In this document: one piece after another, positions 34,996-43,205 of the stretch
Layout of the letters: each line of letters starts with the position of its first letter
How positions within the stretch are numbered: position 1 is the first letter of the stretch
Assembly: GCF_003674095.1 (NCBI RefSeq)
Contig: NZ_RDBF01000011.1
Span: forward strand, 1-64,000
From: Aeromicrobium phragmitis
GTDB taxonomy: Bacteria; Actinomycetota; Actinomycetes; Propionibacteriales; Nocardioidaceae
Direction: 5' to 3'
Length of the DNA: 64,000 nucleotides
Notes under the pieces: model-generated
Databases searched by the model: none
The model's input: only the letters and a program-made list of their open reading frames with translations
What the model was told of the DNA's origin: nothing
Translations under genes and position numbers: made by a program

Positions 34996-35591
34996 GCATG
35001 ACCGAAGCGTCGTCGAGCGACACCGCCGACGAGGTCGAGACCGCGGACGTCGCCGACGACGGCACGCCGGAGCGGTCTCCACGGACGTCGCGGGGACGGC
35101 TGGGCGAGTGGCTGATCCTCGCGCTCGCCGTGGTCCTCGCGATCTCGGGTGTCGTCGCCGGCTGGCTGGCATGGAACGACGACACGATCGAGCAGGCGCA
35201 GACCCGCGACGCGGTTCTCGTCGAGGCCCGCCAGCACATCGAGACGATGAACACTCTCGACTACCGCGAGGTCGACGAGGGCCTCGCGGCGTGGGCCGAC
35301 GTCACCACCGGGACACTGCACGACCAGCTCGTGGGCGTCTCGGACGAGGAGAAGCAGTTGCTGGCCGAACAGCAGATGATCTCGACCGGCAAGGTCGTCG
35401 ACGCCGCCGTCACCGACTTCGACGCTTCGAGCGCCACCGTCATCGCGGCCGTGGAGGTCACCGTCGAGGACGATGCCGACCCGGACGCAGAACCCACGGT
35501 CAAGCGCAATCGCTTCAGCGCGGAGCTGCTGCGCGTCGAGGGGGAGTGGAAGTTGGAGAACCTTCAGCAAGTGGCGGTGAACCTGTCATGA
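34992..35591 (+). CDS. Mce-associated membrane protein 1
   Basis: A 199-residue protein with an acidic cytoplasmic N-terminus, one membrane helix (about 37-59, LILALAVVLAISGVVAGWLAW) and an extracytoplasmic domain of the Mas/nuclear-transport-factor-2-like fold (TMNTLDYREVDEGLAAWADVTTGTLHDQL, VNLS end). Mas proteins follow mce genes and stabilise the transporter. ATG 34992 overlaps mceF by four bases; ATG 34998 is an alternative. Confidence 0.85.
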   Translation: MSMTEASSSDTADEVETADVADDGTPERSPRTSRGRLGEWLILALAVVLAISGVVAGWLAWNDDTIEQAQTRDAVLVEARQHIETMNTLDYREVDEGLAAWADVTTGTLHDQLVGVSDEEKQLLAEQQMISTGKVVDAAVTDFDASSATVIAAVEVTVEDDADPDAEPTVKRNRFSAELLRVEGEWKLENLQQVAVNLS

Positions 35592-36085
35592 GGCGCATCC
35601 TGAATCGCTGGGTCCTCGTCGGTGTCCTCGCGGTCGTCGGCATCGCCGGTTGGGCCACTGCCTGGACCATTCAGCAGAACTCCGCCGCGCAGAACGCCGC
35701 GCTCATCGACCCCGGCGCCACCGCGGACGTGCAGGCGCAGGTGTCGCAAGCGCTGACCCGGGTGTTGTCGTACGACTTCAACGACCCGCAGGCCACCGAG
35801 GACGCTGCCGAGCAGTTCCTCACCGGCGACGCGCGCGAGGAGTACGACACCTTGTACTCGACGCTCCAGGAACAGGCACCCGATCAGGAGCTCGTGCTGA
35901 CCGCGCAGGTGCAGGTCGCCGGCGTCAAGGAACTGCGCGACGACTCCGCCGAGCTCCTGGTGTTCCTCGATCAGGCGAGCCGCCGGGCCAGCGACGAAGA
36001 GGCGAGCGTCTCCGCCGCGCAGCTCTCGGTCACCGCCGAGCGCGACGGCGACACCTGGACGATCACCGGCCTCGAGATCCTCTGA
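35588..36085 (+). CDS. Mce-associated membrane protein 2
   Basis: A 165-residue protein with one N-terminal helix (WVLVGVLAVVGIAGWATAW) and a single extracytoplasmic NTF2-like domain (VLSYDFNDPQATEDAAEQFLTGDAREEYDTLY, ending GDTWTITGLEIL). It is the last gene of the mce operon, overlapping the previous gene by four bases, and a large stem-loop follows. Confidence 0.85.
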   Translation: MRRILNRWVLVGVLAVVGIAGWATAWTIQQNSAAQNAALIDPGATADVQAQVSQALTRVLSYDFNDPQATEDAAEQFLTGDAREEYDTLYSTLQEQAPDQELVLTAQVQVAGVKELRDDSAELLVFLDQASRRASDEEASVSAAQLSVTAERDGDTWTITGLEIL

Positions 36086-36100
36086 TCGCTGCCGTGAACC

Positions 36101-36163
36101 CGTTGAGTGTGACGTTTGCGCGGTGAATCGTGCGCTCCAAGCGGACAAACGTCACACTCAACG
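36101..36163. terminator. Large palindrome after mce operon, probable terminator
   Basis: Perfect 18-bp arms (36101-36118 and 36146-36163, first arm begins CGTTGAGTGTGACG) enclose a 27-base loop between the converging mce operon and MpaB-like gene. There is no T-tract. The long loop and perfect arms also fit a REP-like intergenic element. Confidence 0.6.
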
Positions 36164-36213
36164 CGTCGCCGACGGGTGGCTCGACCGCGATCAGATCGCA
36201 CGGCAGCGATCGG

Positions 36214-37074
36214 TCACCGAACCGGGCAGCCACCGGGGAAGGTGCCGAGTCGCTCGATGTCGTAGCCGCCGGGGTAGCTGCGGATCCAGCGGATGTCCTC
36301 GAGTTGCTGGGGGCGCACGCGAGCGGGGGCGAGGCGCAGCAGCCTCCCCCGCAGCCGCAGTGACAGCGGGCCCAGGAGGCGGATCGCCGGCACGGGGCGG
36401 TCGTACCCGAAGGCGCGCAGCAGCGGATCGTCCATGAGGGAGCGGGCGAACGCGTGCATGAGCCGGCCCGGCACCCACGGGTAGAACGTCAGCATGAACC
36501 CGAGCGTGGCGTCGGCCACGCGACGGGCCCCGGCGTCGAAGGCGAAATGCTCGGTCTCGTAGGCGTCCATCAGCTGCGCGAACTCCTCGTACGTCGCGGG
36601 GATCTCGCTGATGCCCATGTGCCGGCCGAGCACCTGGTAGTAGCGCACCGTGGCGCGCACTTCGTTGTCGGTGAGCGGACGTTTGCCGAACCGCGCGATC
36701 CATCGCACCGGAACGACGACGAACGTGCTGAGCACGTAGCGCATCTCGTGATCGGGGATGTCGTAGCTGCGGTGCATCTGGTTGATCCGCCGGATCGCCG
36801 CTCGCGCTTCGGGATGCTCGAAACCCTTCTCGCCCGGGACCGCGAGCAGCAAGGTGGTGTCGTCGTAACGCTTCTGCGTGTCCTGCGCGAATGCCCCGGT
36901 CTCGTCCAGCAGGCGGCCGATGCCGGGCACCGCGTACGTGCGAAAGAGCGCGAAGCTCAGCGCCATCAGCATGTCCCAGGGGAACTCGTGCTGCACGATC
37001 TTGGCGTAGATGTCCCGGTACTCGGTCTCGGGGTCGAGCCGGTCGGTGTAGCGGCGCCAATGGTCGCGTCTCAT
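36214..37074 (-). CDS. MpaB-like (DUF2236) oxygenase family protein
   Basis: A 286-residue protein of the latex-clearing/MpaB (DUF2236) family: HEFPWDMLMALSFALFRTYAVPGIGRLL near the N-terminus and YDIPDHEMRYVLSTFVVVPVRWI in the middle are typical family segments with the conserved histidines. Known members are heme- or metal-dependent oxygenases, but most, including many actinobacterial ones, have no known substrate. The start (37074) is ten bases from the TetR operator palindrome, so divergent TetR control is likely. Confidence 0.75.
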   Translation of the reverse strand: MRRDHWRRYTDRLDPETEYRDIYAKIVQHEFPWDMLMALSFALFRTYAVPGIGRLLDETGAFAQDTQKRYDDTTLLLAVPGEKGFEHPEARAAIRRINQMHRSYDIPDHEMRYVLSTFVVVPVRWIARFGKRPLTDNEVRATVRYYQVLGRHMGISEIPATYEEFAQLMDAYETEHFAFDAGARRVADATLGFMLTFYPWVPGRLMHAFARSLMDDPLLRAFGYDRPVPAIRLLGPLSLRLRGRLLRLAPARVRPQQLEDIRWIRSYPGGYDIERLGTFPGGCPVR

Positions 37075-37083
37075 GAGGCCAAA

Positions 37084-37101
37084 CTAGAGCGATCGCTCTA
37101 G
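37084..37101. promoter_or_regulatory. Perfect 18-bp TetR operator palindrome
   Basis: CTAGAGCGATCGCTCTAG is a perfect palindrome in the divergent gap between the MpaB-like gene and the TetR gene. A GC-flanked TAGAGCGATCGCTCTA core is typical of TetR sites. It should control both genes. Confidence 0.8.
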
Positions 37102-37119
37102 ATGTGCAAGGGTGGCCGC

Positions 37120-37710
37120 ATGCGAACCGTGGCTCAGCAGCGGGGAGAGGCCTCCACCCGCCGCATGATCGAGGCGACGCGGGCGCTGCTCGCCGAGGGC
37201 GGGCTGACAGCCGTGACGGTCGCGGCCGTGGCCCGGCGGGCTGGCACGTCCAACGGCTCGCTCTACCACCGCTTCGGCGATCGCCAGGGCTTGTTGCTCG
37301 CCGTCCAGGACTCCCTGCTCACCGCGCTCGAGAGCGAGGCGGTGGCTGCGATGGAGGAGGCCGTGGTTCTCGAACCGCAGGAGGCAGCGGCCCGAGCCGT
37401 CGGCGAGGCGCTTCGCCTGTTCGCGGACTATCGACCCGTCCTGCGGGCGTTCTTCGTCGAGGGACAGTCCATCGACGCGTTCGTCGATCGCAACGCCCGA
37501 TGCACGCACCTGCTGGCGGCACAGGCGGAGTCGTTGCTCGTCGAGCGGCTCGGCATGACGCCGACGCGGGCCGCGGCCGTGTACCGCGTGCTCTTCTCCG
37601 TCGGCGCCGCGCAGTCGCTCTTCACCGAGGACCAGATGCGTCAAGGCCCCGTGGCGCAGGACGAACTGGCCGCCGTCCTGACCCGACTCGTCTCGCCCGG
37701 AGGCCAGTGA
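37120..37710 (+). CDS. TetR-family transcriptional regulator
   Basis: A 196-residue regulator with the helix-turn-helix near residues 15-58 (MIEATRALLAEGGLTAVTVAAVARRAGTSNGSLYHRFGDRQG) and a ligand domain. ATG 37120 has an AAGGGTGG site upstream; an in-frame ATG at 37102, abutting the operator, would add six residues. It is probably autorepressed and represses the divergent MpaB-like oxygenase through the 18-bp palindrome. Confidence 0.85.
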   Translation: MRTVAQQRGEASTRRMIEATRALLAEGGLTAVTVAAVARRAGTSNGSLYHRFGDRQGLLLAVQDSLLTALESEAVAAMEEAVVLEPQEAAARAVGEALRLFADYRPVLRAFFVEGQSIDAFVDRNARCTHLLAAQAESLLVERLGMTPTRAAAVYRVLFSVGAAQSLFTEDQMRQGPVAQDELAAVLTRLVSPGGQ

Positions 37711-37716
37711 CCGCGT

Positions 37717-37771
37717 GAGCGGTAGGTGAGGTCCCATGCGAGCAAGCCTCCTGGGACCTCACCTACCGCTC
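37717..37771. terminator. Convergent terminator-like palindrome
   Basis: Perfect 20-bp arms (37717-37736 and 37752-37771, beginning GAGCGGTAGGTGAGG) with a 15-base loop lie between the converging TetR and MFS genes. Bidirectional termination is likely; no T-tract. Confidence 0.65.
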
Positions 37772-37782
37772 GGCGAGCCGGA

Positions 37783-39129
37783 TCACTGCTCGATGTCGAC
37801 CTCGCGGGTCTCCTTGCCGATCACCAGGGCGATGAAGGTCAGCGCGGCCATCGCCGTCAGATACAGGCCGACGAGGAACGGGCTGCCGTCGCCCACCGTC
37901 CACAGCCAGACCGCGATGAACGGCGCGACCGCGGCGCCCAGGATCGAACTGACGTTGTAGCTGATCCCCGAGCCCGTGTACCGCACGTTGGTCGGGAACA
38001 GTTCGGGCAGGAGCGCACCCATCGGCCCGAAGGTCAGACCCATGAGGGTGAAGCCGACGACGAGCCACAGCATCACGAGTCCGTTGTCGAGCATGGGCAC
38101 CCACAGCAGGCCGAAGACCATGATGCCCGCGGTGACGATCAGCAGCGTGAGGCGACGACCGAAGCGGTCGGCGAGTGGCCCGGAGATCATCGTGAAGATG
38201 CCGAAGAACACCACGCCGCCGATCATCATGAGGACGAACGTGTTGTACGAGTACCCGAGTCCGGCGAGCTCGGCGTCCTCGGGCGCGCGCCCGTAGCTGA
38301 GCGAGAACGTCGTCATGAGGTAGAAGAGCACGTAGGTCGCGAGCATGAAGAACGTGCCGAGCACGAGTTCGCGCCAGTGGCTCTTGGCGACCGAGGCGAG
38401 CGGGAGCCGGTGGACGGTGCCCTTCTCGAGGGTCTTGGTGAAGGCCGGGCTCTCGACCAGTCGCAGGCGGACCCACAGGCCGACGGCCACCATGATGGCG
38501 CTGAACAGGAACGGAATGCGCCAGCCCCACGACAGGAACGTGTCCGAGGGCATCGACGGATCGTCGGACGGCATCGCCAGGGCGATGAGCAAGAACAGGC
38601 CGTTGGCCAGGATGAAGCCCAGCGGGGCGCCCAATTGCGGGAACGTGCCGTACCACGCGCGCTTGCCGGCCGGCGCGTTCTCCGTGGCCACGAGTGCAGC
38701 GCCGCTCCACTCACCGCCCAGCGCGAATCCCTGCGCGAGGCGCATCAGCACGAGCAGCAGCGGTGCGAACCAGCCGACCATCGCGTACGTCGGCAGCACG
38801 CCGATGAGGAACGTCGCGATACCCATCGTCAGCAACGCGGCCACGAGGGTCGTCTTGCGCCCCTTCTTGTCGCCCAGGTGGCCGAAGAACACCGCGCCGG
38901 CCGGCCGCGCGACCATCGCCGCGCCGAAGACGGCGAACGAGGAGAGCAGCGCGACGGTGTCGTTCCCCGCGGGGAAGAACAGATGGGGGAACACCAGCAC
39001 CGCGGCGGTCGCGTAGACGTAGAAGTCGTAGAACTCGATCGTGGTGCCGACGAGGCTCGCGAGAACGACGCGATGGCGAGGATTGGCTGGGGTCGCGGCC
39101 TGCTGGCCACGGGTGGATGTCGACGACAT
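37783..39129 (-). CDS. MFS transporter, metabolite:H+ symporter (MHS) type
   Basis: A 448-residue, twelve-helix transporter. MHS hallmarks are TTIEFYDFYVYATAA near the N-terminus, the loop GHLGDKKGRKTTL after helix 2, RLAQGFALGGEWSGAALVATE in helix 4, and a later repeat GPLADRFGRRLTL. Relatives import proline, betaine, shikimate, citrate or other organic acids by H+ symport; the substrate is not readable. Start ATG 39129 has a CGGGAG site; the extended frame to 39183 has no support. Confidence 0.85.
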   Translation of the reverse strand: MSSTSTRGQQAATPANPRHRVVLASLVGTTIEFYDFYVYATAAVLVFPHLFFPAGNDTVALLSSFAVFGAAMVARPAGAVFFGHLGDKKGRKTTLVAALLTMGIATFLIGVLPTYAMVGWFAPLLLVLMRLAQGFALGGEWSGAALVATENAPAGKRAWYGTFPQLGAPLGFILANGLFLLIALAMPSDDPSMPSDTFLSWGWRIPFLFSAIMVAVGLWVRLRLVESPAFTKTLEKGTVHRLPLASVAKSHWRELVLGTFFMLATYVLFYLMTTFSLSYGRAPEDAELAGLGYSYNTFVLMMIGGVVFFGIFTMISGPLADRFGRRLTLLIVTAGIMVFGLLWVPMLDNGLVMLWLVVGFTLMGLTFGPMGALLPELFPTNVRYTGSGISYNVSSILGAAVAPFIAVWLWTVGDGSPFLVGLYLTAMAALTFIALVIGKETREVDIEQ

Positions 39130-39244
39130 GGCAGTACTCCCGAGAGGTCCTGAGGGGGATGGAGCGATGGTACGCACGCTCATCTCATCCTCCGGACACC
39201 GGGTTCATGCTCTGGACACGCCCCCTCGTGCGTACAGTGACGCC

Positions 39245-40021
39245 GTGAACGCCGTACGACTCGAGGGCGTGACCTTCGTCCGCGCCGGCCGCGAGCTTCT
39301 CCACGGCATCGACCTCACCGTCGGCCGTGGTGAGCAGTGGGCGTTGCTCGGCCCGAATGGTGCCGGCAAGTCCACCCTGCTGTCGATCTGCTCGGCGACC
39401 ACCTTCCCCAGTCGAGGCAGCGCGCGCATCCTCGACGCCCAGATGGGCCGCGTGGACCTGCGCGAGCTTCGCCGTTCGATCGCGGTCGTCGATGCACGGC
39501 ACCCGCTGCGCTCGAACCTGACCGTCCTCGACATCGTGCTGACCGGAGCCACGTCGACGATCGAGCGCGTCCCGCGCTGGGAACCCACCGACGACCAACG
39601 CAAGCGCGCCGAGGATCTGATGAGTCAGCTCGGTGTCGGTGATGACTCGACGCAACGCTGGCTGACGATGTCGCAGGGTGAGCGGGGGCGGACGTTGATC
39701 GCTCGCGCGCTGATGACGGACCCCGAGCTGCTGATCCTCGACGAGCCGAGTACGGGTCTGGACCTGGCCGCCCGCGAACGGATGATCGCGACCATCGACC
39801 GCCTGCCCGAGACGGGCGTGACGACGATCATGGTGACCCACCACTTCGAGGAGTTGCCGACCCGGACCACGCATGCGGCGCTGGTGCGGGCCGGGCGACT
39901 CGTCGCCGCCGGTCCGGTCGACCAGGTGCTGACCGACGCGAACGTCAGCGCGGCCTTCGACCACCCGGTGCGGATCGAGCGCATCGGCGGACGCTGGTCC
40001 GCCCGCACGCGCACATCGTGA
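39245..40021 (+). CDS. ABC transporter ATP-binding protein, stand-alone
   Basis: A 258-residue single ABC domain: Walker A GPNGAGKST, a loop with HPLRSNLTVLDIVLTGATST where the Q-loop glutamine is replaced, signature LTMSQGERGRTLIARAL, Walker B LLILDEPSTGLDL and H-loop TMVTHH-type. It resembles the YlmA/ModF-like soluble ABC proteins with no permease nearby. GTG 39245 follows TACAGT (39233-39238) by six bases, so the mRNA is probably leaderless. Role unknown. Confidence 0.85.
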   Translation: MNAVRLEGVTFVRAGRELLHGIDLTVGRGEQWALLGPNGAGKSTLLSICSATTFPSRGSARILDAQMGRVDLRELRRSIAVVDARHPLRSNLTVLDIVLTGATSTIERVPRWEPTDDQRKRAEDLMSQLGVGDDSTQRWLTMSQGERGRTLIARALMTDPELLILDEPSTGLDLAARERMIATIDRLPETGVTTIMVTHHFEELPTRTTHAALVRAGRLVAAGPVDQVLTDANVSAAFDHPVRIERIGGRWSARTRTS

Positions 40022-40045
40022 CATCCGGTTCTAGGGTGGGTCGTT

Positions 40046-40831
40046 GTGGATGACCCGACGCTCGCGGTGCTCGCCTTCCTCGCCGCCGCGGCGTTCCTCG
40101 CCGGCTGGACCGACGCCGTCGTCGGTGGTGGCGGGCTCATCCAGTTGCCCGCCCTGATGATCGCGTTCCCCCACGCGGCCCCCGTGCAGCTGCTGGCGAC
40201 CAACAAGGCCGGTTCGATCGCGGGAACCTCGGTGTCCAGCGTGACGTATCTGCGCCGGGTCCGGCCCGACCTGAGGACGGCGTTGCCGCTCGCGCTCGCC
40301 GCCTTCGCCGGCGCGCTCGGCGGCGCCTTCGTCGCGTCGTTCATCCCCCGTGACGCGTTCAACCCGGTGATCCTCGTCGTGCTGGTGATGGTGGGCGCCT
40401 ACACACTGCTGAAGCCCCAGCTGGGCCGATCGAGTCTGCTGAGGTTCAGCGGCCACCGCCATTACGGGGCAGCGATGCTGACCGGTACTGCCATCGGCTT
40501 CTACGACGGTGCGCTCGGCCCGGGCACCGGTTCGTTCCTCGTGTTCGCGCTCGTCGGGTGGCTCGGTTACGGGTTCCTCGACGCGAGTGCCAAGGCCAAG
40601 ATCGCGAACTTCGCGACCAATCTGGCCTCGCTCATCGTCTTCATCCCGCAGGGGGCGGTCATGTGGAAGGCCGGCCTGGTGCTCGCGATCTTCAACGTGC
40701 TCGGCGGGTACCTCGGCGCGCGCACGGCCGTCGCCAAGGGCTCGGTGTTCATCCGGATCGTCTTCGTCGTCGTGGTCGGCGCTTTCATCGTCAAGATCGG
40801 CTGGGACGTCGTGCAGCAGTTCTGGGGCTGA
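40046..40831 (+). CDS. TSUP family (TauE/SafE-type) transporter
   Basis: A 261-residue membrane protein with about eight helices in two repeats. The duplicated signatures GWTDAVVGGGGLIQLPAL (near residue 20) and GFYDGALGPGTGSFLVFAL (near 150) are diagnostic for TauE/SafE proteins, which export sulfite, sulfoacetate or related anions. GTG 40046 is preceded by TAGGGT at eight bases. Confidence 0.88.
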   Translation: MDDPTLAVLAFLAAAAFLAGWTDAVVGGGGLIQLPALMIAFPHAAPVQLLATNKAGSIAGTSVSSVTYLRRVRPDLRTALPLALAAFAGALGGAFVASFIPRDAFNPVILVVLVMVGAYTLLKPQLGRSSLLRFSGHRHYGAAMLTGTAIGFYDGALGPGTGSFLVFALVGWLGYGFLDASAKAKIANFATNLASLIVFIPQGAVMWKAGLVLAIFNVLGGYLGARTAVAKGSVFIRIVFVVVVGAFIVKIGWDVVQQFWG

Positions 40832-40853
40832 GCGTCGGCGATACCCTGCCGAC

Positions 40854-42011
40854 ATGGACTTCGCCCTCGACGAGCTCGACGAGCAGATCGCCCTCGCGGC
40901 GCGCACCTTCGTGGACCGCGAGATCCTGCCACATATCCGTGAGTGGGACCGGGCGGAATCGGTCGACACGGCGATCGTGCCCCGGATGGGTGAGCTGGGC
41001 ATCCTCGGTCTCGGGATCGATGAGGAGTACGGCGGCACACCGGCGAGCTTCCAGGCGTACGCCGCCGTCATGGAGGAGCTCGGCCGTGGCGACAACTCGG
41101 TGCGCGGCATCGTCTCGGTGAGCCTCGGCCTCGTCGGCAAGAGTATCGCCGCCTACGGCACGCCCGAGCAGAAGCAGGAGTGGCTGCCGCAGATCACCTC
41201 TGGAACGGCCTTGGGATGCTTCGGTCTCACCGAGCCGGACTCCGGATCGGATCCGGGTTCGCTGCGCACGCGCGCCCGCCGCGACGGCGACGACTGGCTG
41301 CTGAGCGGCGAGAAGATGTTCATCACCAACGGCACGTGGGCCAAGGTCGCGCTCGTGTTCGCGCGCACGAGTGACGAGGGCGGGCGCGGCATCACCGCGT
41401 TCCTCGTGCCGAGCGACACGCCCGGCTTCACCGCTCACACGATCCACGGCAAGCTCGGCCTGCGGGGCCAGGCGACCGCCTCGTTGTCGCTCGAGGAGGT
41501 CCGCGTCCCGGACTCCGCGCGGCTCGGCGAGGTCGGGCGAGGGCTGCCGATCGCCCTCGCCGCACTGACGAAGGGCCGCATCTCCGTTGCTGCGAGCAGT
41601 GTCGGCGTCGCGCAAGCCGCGCTCGATTTCGCCCTCGGCTATGCCACGGAGCGCAGCCAGTTCGGCGGCCCGATCGCGAGCAAGCAACTCGTGCAGGAAC
41701 TGCTCGCCGACTCCGCCGTCGAGATCGACGCCGCTCGGCTGCTCACCCGTCGCGCTGCCTGGGGCGTCGACCAGGGCACCACGCTCAAGGCGCTCTCCCT
41801 CCACGTCTCGATGGCCAAGCTCGCGGCGAGCGAGGCGGCGGTCGCGGTGACCAACCGTTGCCTCCAGGTGCTCGGGGGCTACGGTTTCATCGACGAGTAC
41901 CCGCTCGGCAAGTACCTGCGGGACGCGCGGGTCCTCACCCTGTACGAGGGCACGAGCCAGATTCAGAAGCTGATCATCGGACGGGAGTTGACCGGTCTCA
42001 ATGCCATGTGA
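40854..42011 (+). CDS. Acyl-CoA dehydrogenase
   Basis: A 385-residue flavoenzyme of the acyl-CoA dehydrogenase family: FGLTEPDSGSDPGSLRTRA, GEKMFITNGTWAKVALVFA, RSQFGGPIASKQLVQELLAD and the C-terminal LYEGTSQIQKLIIGREL holding the catalytic Glu. It catalyses alpha-beta desaturation of an acyl-CoA, passing electrons to ETF. Chain specificity is unknown. ATG 40854 has a GATACC box eight bases upstream. The longer upstream frame overlaps the TSUP gene and is ignored. Its last ten bases overlap purU. Confidence 0.9.
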   Translation: MDFALDELDEQIALAARTFVDREILPHIREWDRAESVDTAIVPRMGELGILGLGIDEEYGGTPASFQAYAAVMEELGRGDNSVRGIVSVSLGLVGKSIAAYGTPEQKQEWLPQITSGTALGCFGLTEPDSGSDPGSLRTRARRDGDDWLLSGEKMFITNGTWAKVALVFARTSDEGGRGITAFLVPSDTPGFTAHTIHGKLGLRGQATASLSLEEVRVPDSARLGEVGRGLPIALAALTKGRISVAASSVGVAQAALDFALGYATERSQFGGPIASKQLVQELLADSAVEIDAARLLTRRAAWGVDQGTTLKALSLHVSMAKLAASEAAVAVTNRCLQVLGGYGFIDEYPLGKYLRDARVLTLYEGTSQIQKLIIGRELTGLNAM

Positions 42012-42864
42012 CACCACGAGCGACTTCATCGTGACGCTGTCCTGCCCGGACCGCGTCGGTATCGTCGCGGCCATCTCCTCGACGCTCGCGGACAACGACT
42101 GCACGATCGTGGAGTCGCAGCAGTACGCCGATCCCGACACCCGTCAGTTCTTCATGCGCGTGCGCTTCCTGTCCGCCGAACCGCTCGCCGTCGACGACAT
42201 GCGCGAGCGGCTCGCCGCGGCGGTCGCGGACTTCGACATGACGTGGGACCTCCATGACGCGACCGCGCCGATGAAGGTCGTCGTCATGGTGAGCAAGCAG
42301 GGCCACGTGCTGAACCATCTGCTGTTCCGCTATCGGACGGGACAGCTGCCGGTGGAGATCGTCGCGGTGGTCTCCAACCACACGACCTGGCAGGACGAGG
42401 TGCGCTGGCACGGTATCGACTTCCACCACCTGCCGGTCACGCCGGACACCAAGCGTGAGGCGGAGCAGCAGGTGCTCGCGCTGATGCAGCAGACCGGTGC
42501 CGAGGCGCTCGTCCTGGCCCGCTACATGCAGATCCTGTCCGACGAGATGTGCCGGGCGGTCCATGGCCGGGCGATCAACATCCACCACTCACTGTTGCCG
42601 AGCTTCAAGGGCGCCCGTCCGTACGAGCAGGCCCACCGGCGCGGCGTCAAGGTCATCGGTGCGACGGCGCACTACGTCACGGCAGAACTGGACGAGGGCC
42701 CGATCATCGAGCAGGACTTCCGCCGCGTCGACCACCGATCCTCCGCCGGCGAACTCGCTCACCTCGGCCAGGACCTGGAGGCCCGGGCGCTGGCCCACGC
42801 GCTGCGAGCGCACGCCGAGCATCGGGTGCTCCTCAACGGCGTGAAGACGGTCGTCTTCGACTGA
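42001..42864 (+). CDS. purU: Formyltetrahydrofolate deformylase
   Basis: A 287-residue protein: an N-terminal ACT regulatory domain (DRVGIVAAISSTLADNDCTIVESQQY) followed by a formyl-hydrolase domain with the conserved INIHHSLLPSFKGARPYEQAHRRG and HYVTAELDEGPIIEQD (catalytic Asn/His/Asp). It hydrolyses 10-formyl-THF to THF and formate, balancing one-carbon and purine pools. The start overlaps the acyl-CoA dehydrogenase stop by 11 bases, indicating coupled translation. An unusual repeat array begins shortly after it. Confidence 0.93.
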   Translation: MPCDTTSDFIVTLSCPDRVGIVAAISSTLADNDCTIVESQQYADPDTRQFFMRVRFLSAEPLAVDDMRERLAAAVADFDMTWDLHDATAPMKVVVMVSKQGHVLNHLLFRYRTGQLPVEIVAVVSNHTTWQDEVRWHGIDFHHLPVTPDTKREAEQQVLALMQQTGAEALVLARYMQILSDEMCRAVHGRAINIHHSLLPSFKGARPYEQAHRRGVKVIGATAHYVTAELDEGPIIEQDFRRVDHRSSAGELAHLGQDLEARALAHALRAHAEHRVLLNGVKTVVFD

Positions 42865-42890
42865 GTCGCACTCGCCCCGCTCGTCAGGAG

Positions 42891-43180
42891 CGGTGCGGGG
42901 TCAACCTTTCGCGCGCAGGGCGGTGCGTCATCAACCTTTCGCGAGTCGGGCGGTGCGTCATCAACCTTTCGTGAGTCGGATCAGGTTGAGCAAGCACCGC
43001 CGCGAGCGAGGTCAGGTTGAGGACGCACCGGCCGCGAGGCGGATCGACCTTGCGCGAGTCTGGCGGTGCGTGTTCAACCTTTCGAGGGCGGGATCCGGTT
43101 GAAGCTGCACCGCTGCGGGGCGGGTCAGGTTGAGGACGCACCGCCGCGAGCTCGGGTCAGGTTGACGACGCACCGCCCGG
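42891..43180. repeat. Bidirectional array of about 30-bp repeats
   Basis: Three perfectly spaced 30-base units (42891, 42921, 42951) each contain CGGTGCG and TCAACCTTTCG. They are followed by inverted-orientation units of 31-32 bases (TCAGGTTGAG...GCACCG) at 42981 and 43012, a further forward unit at 43064, and inverted units at 43094, 43125 and 43157. There are no unique spacers, so it is not CRISPR. It can fold into large hairpins. Confidence 0.85.
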
Positions 43181-43205
43181 GGACGTGCTGCCGCCGGACG
43201 TGAGG

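Noticed and set aside
36101..36163. Transposon end or insertion sequence
   Set aside because: No transposase gene or target duplication is associated; arms are just hairpin partners.
42891..43180. CRISPR-like periodic 30-bp repeats
   Set aside because: Repeats are directly adjacent, occur in both orientations and have no unique spacers; no cas genes are nearby.
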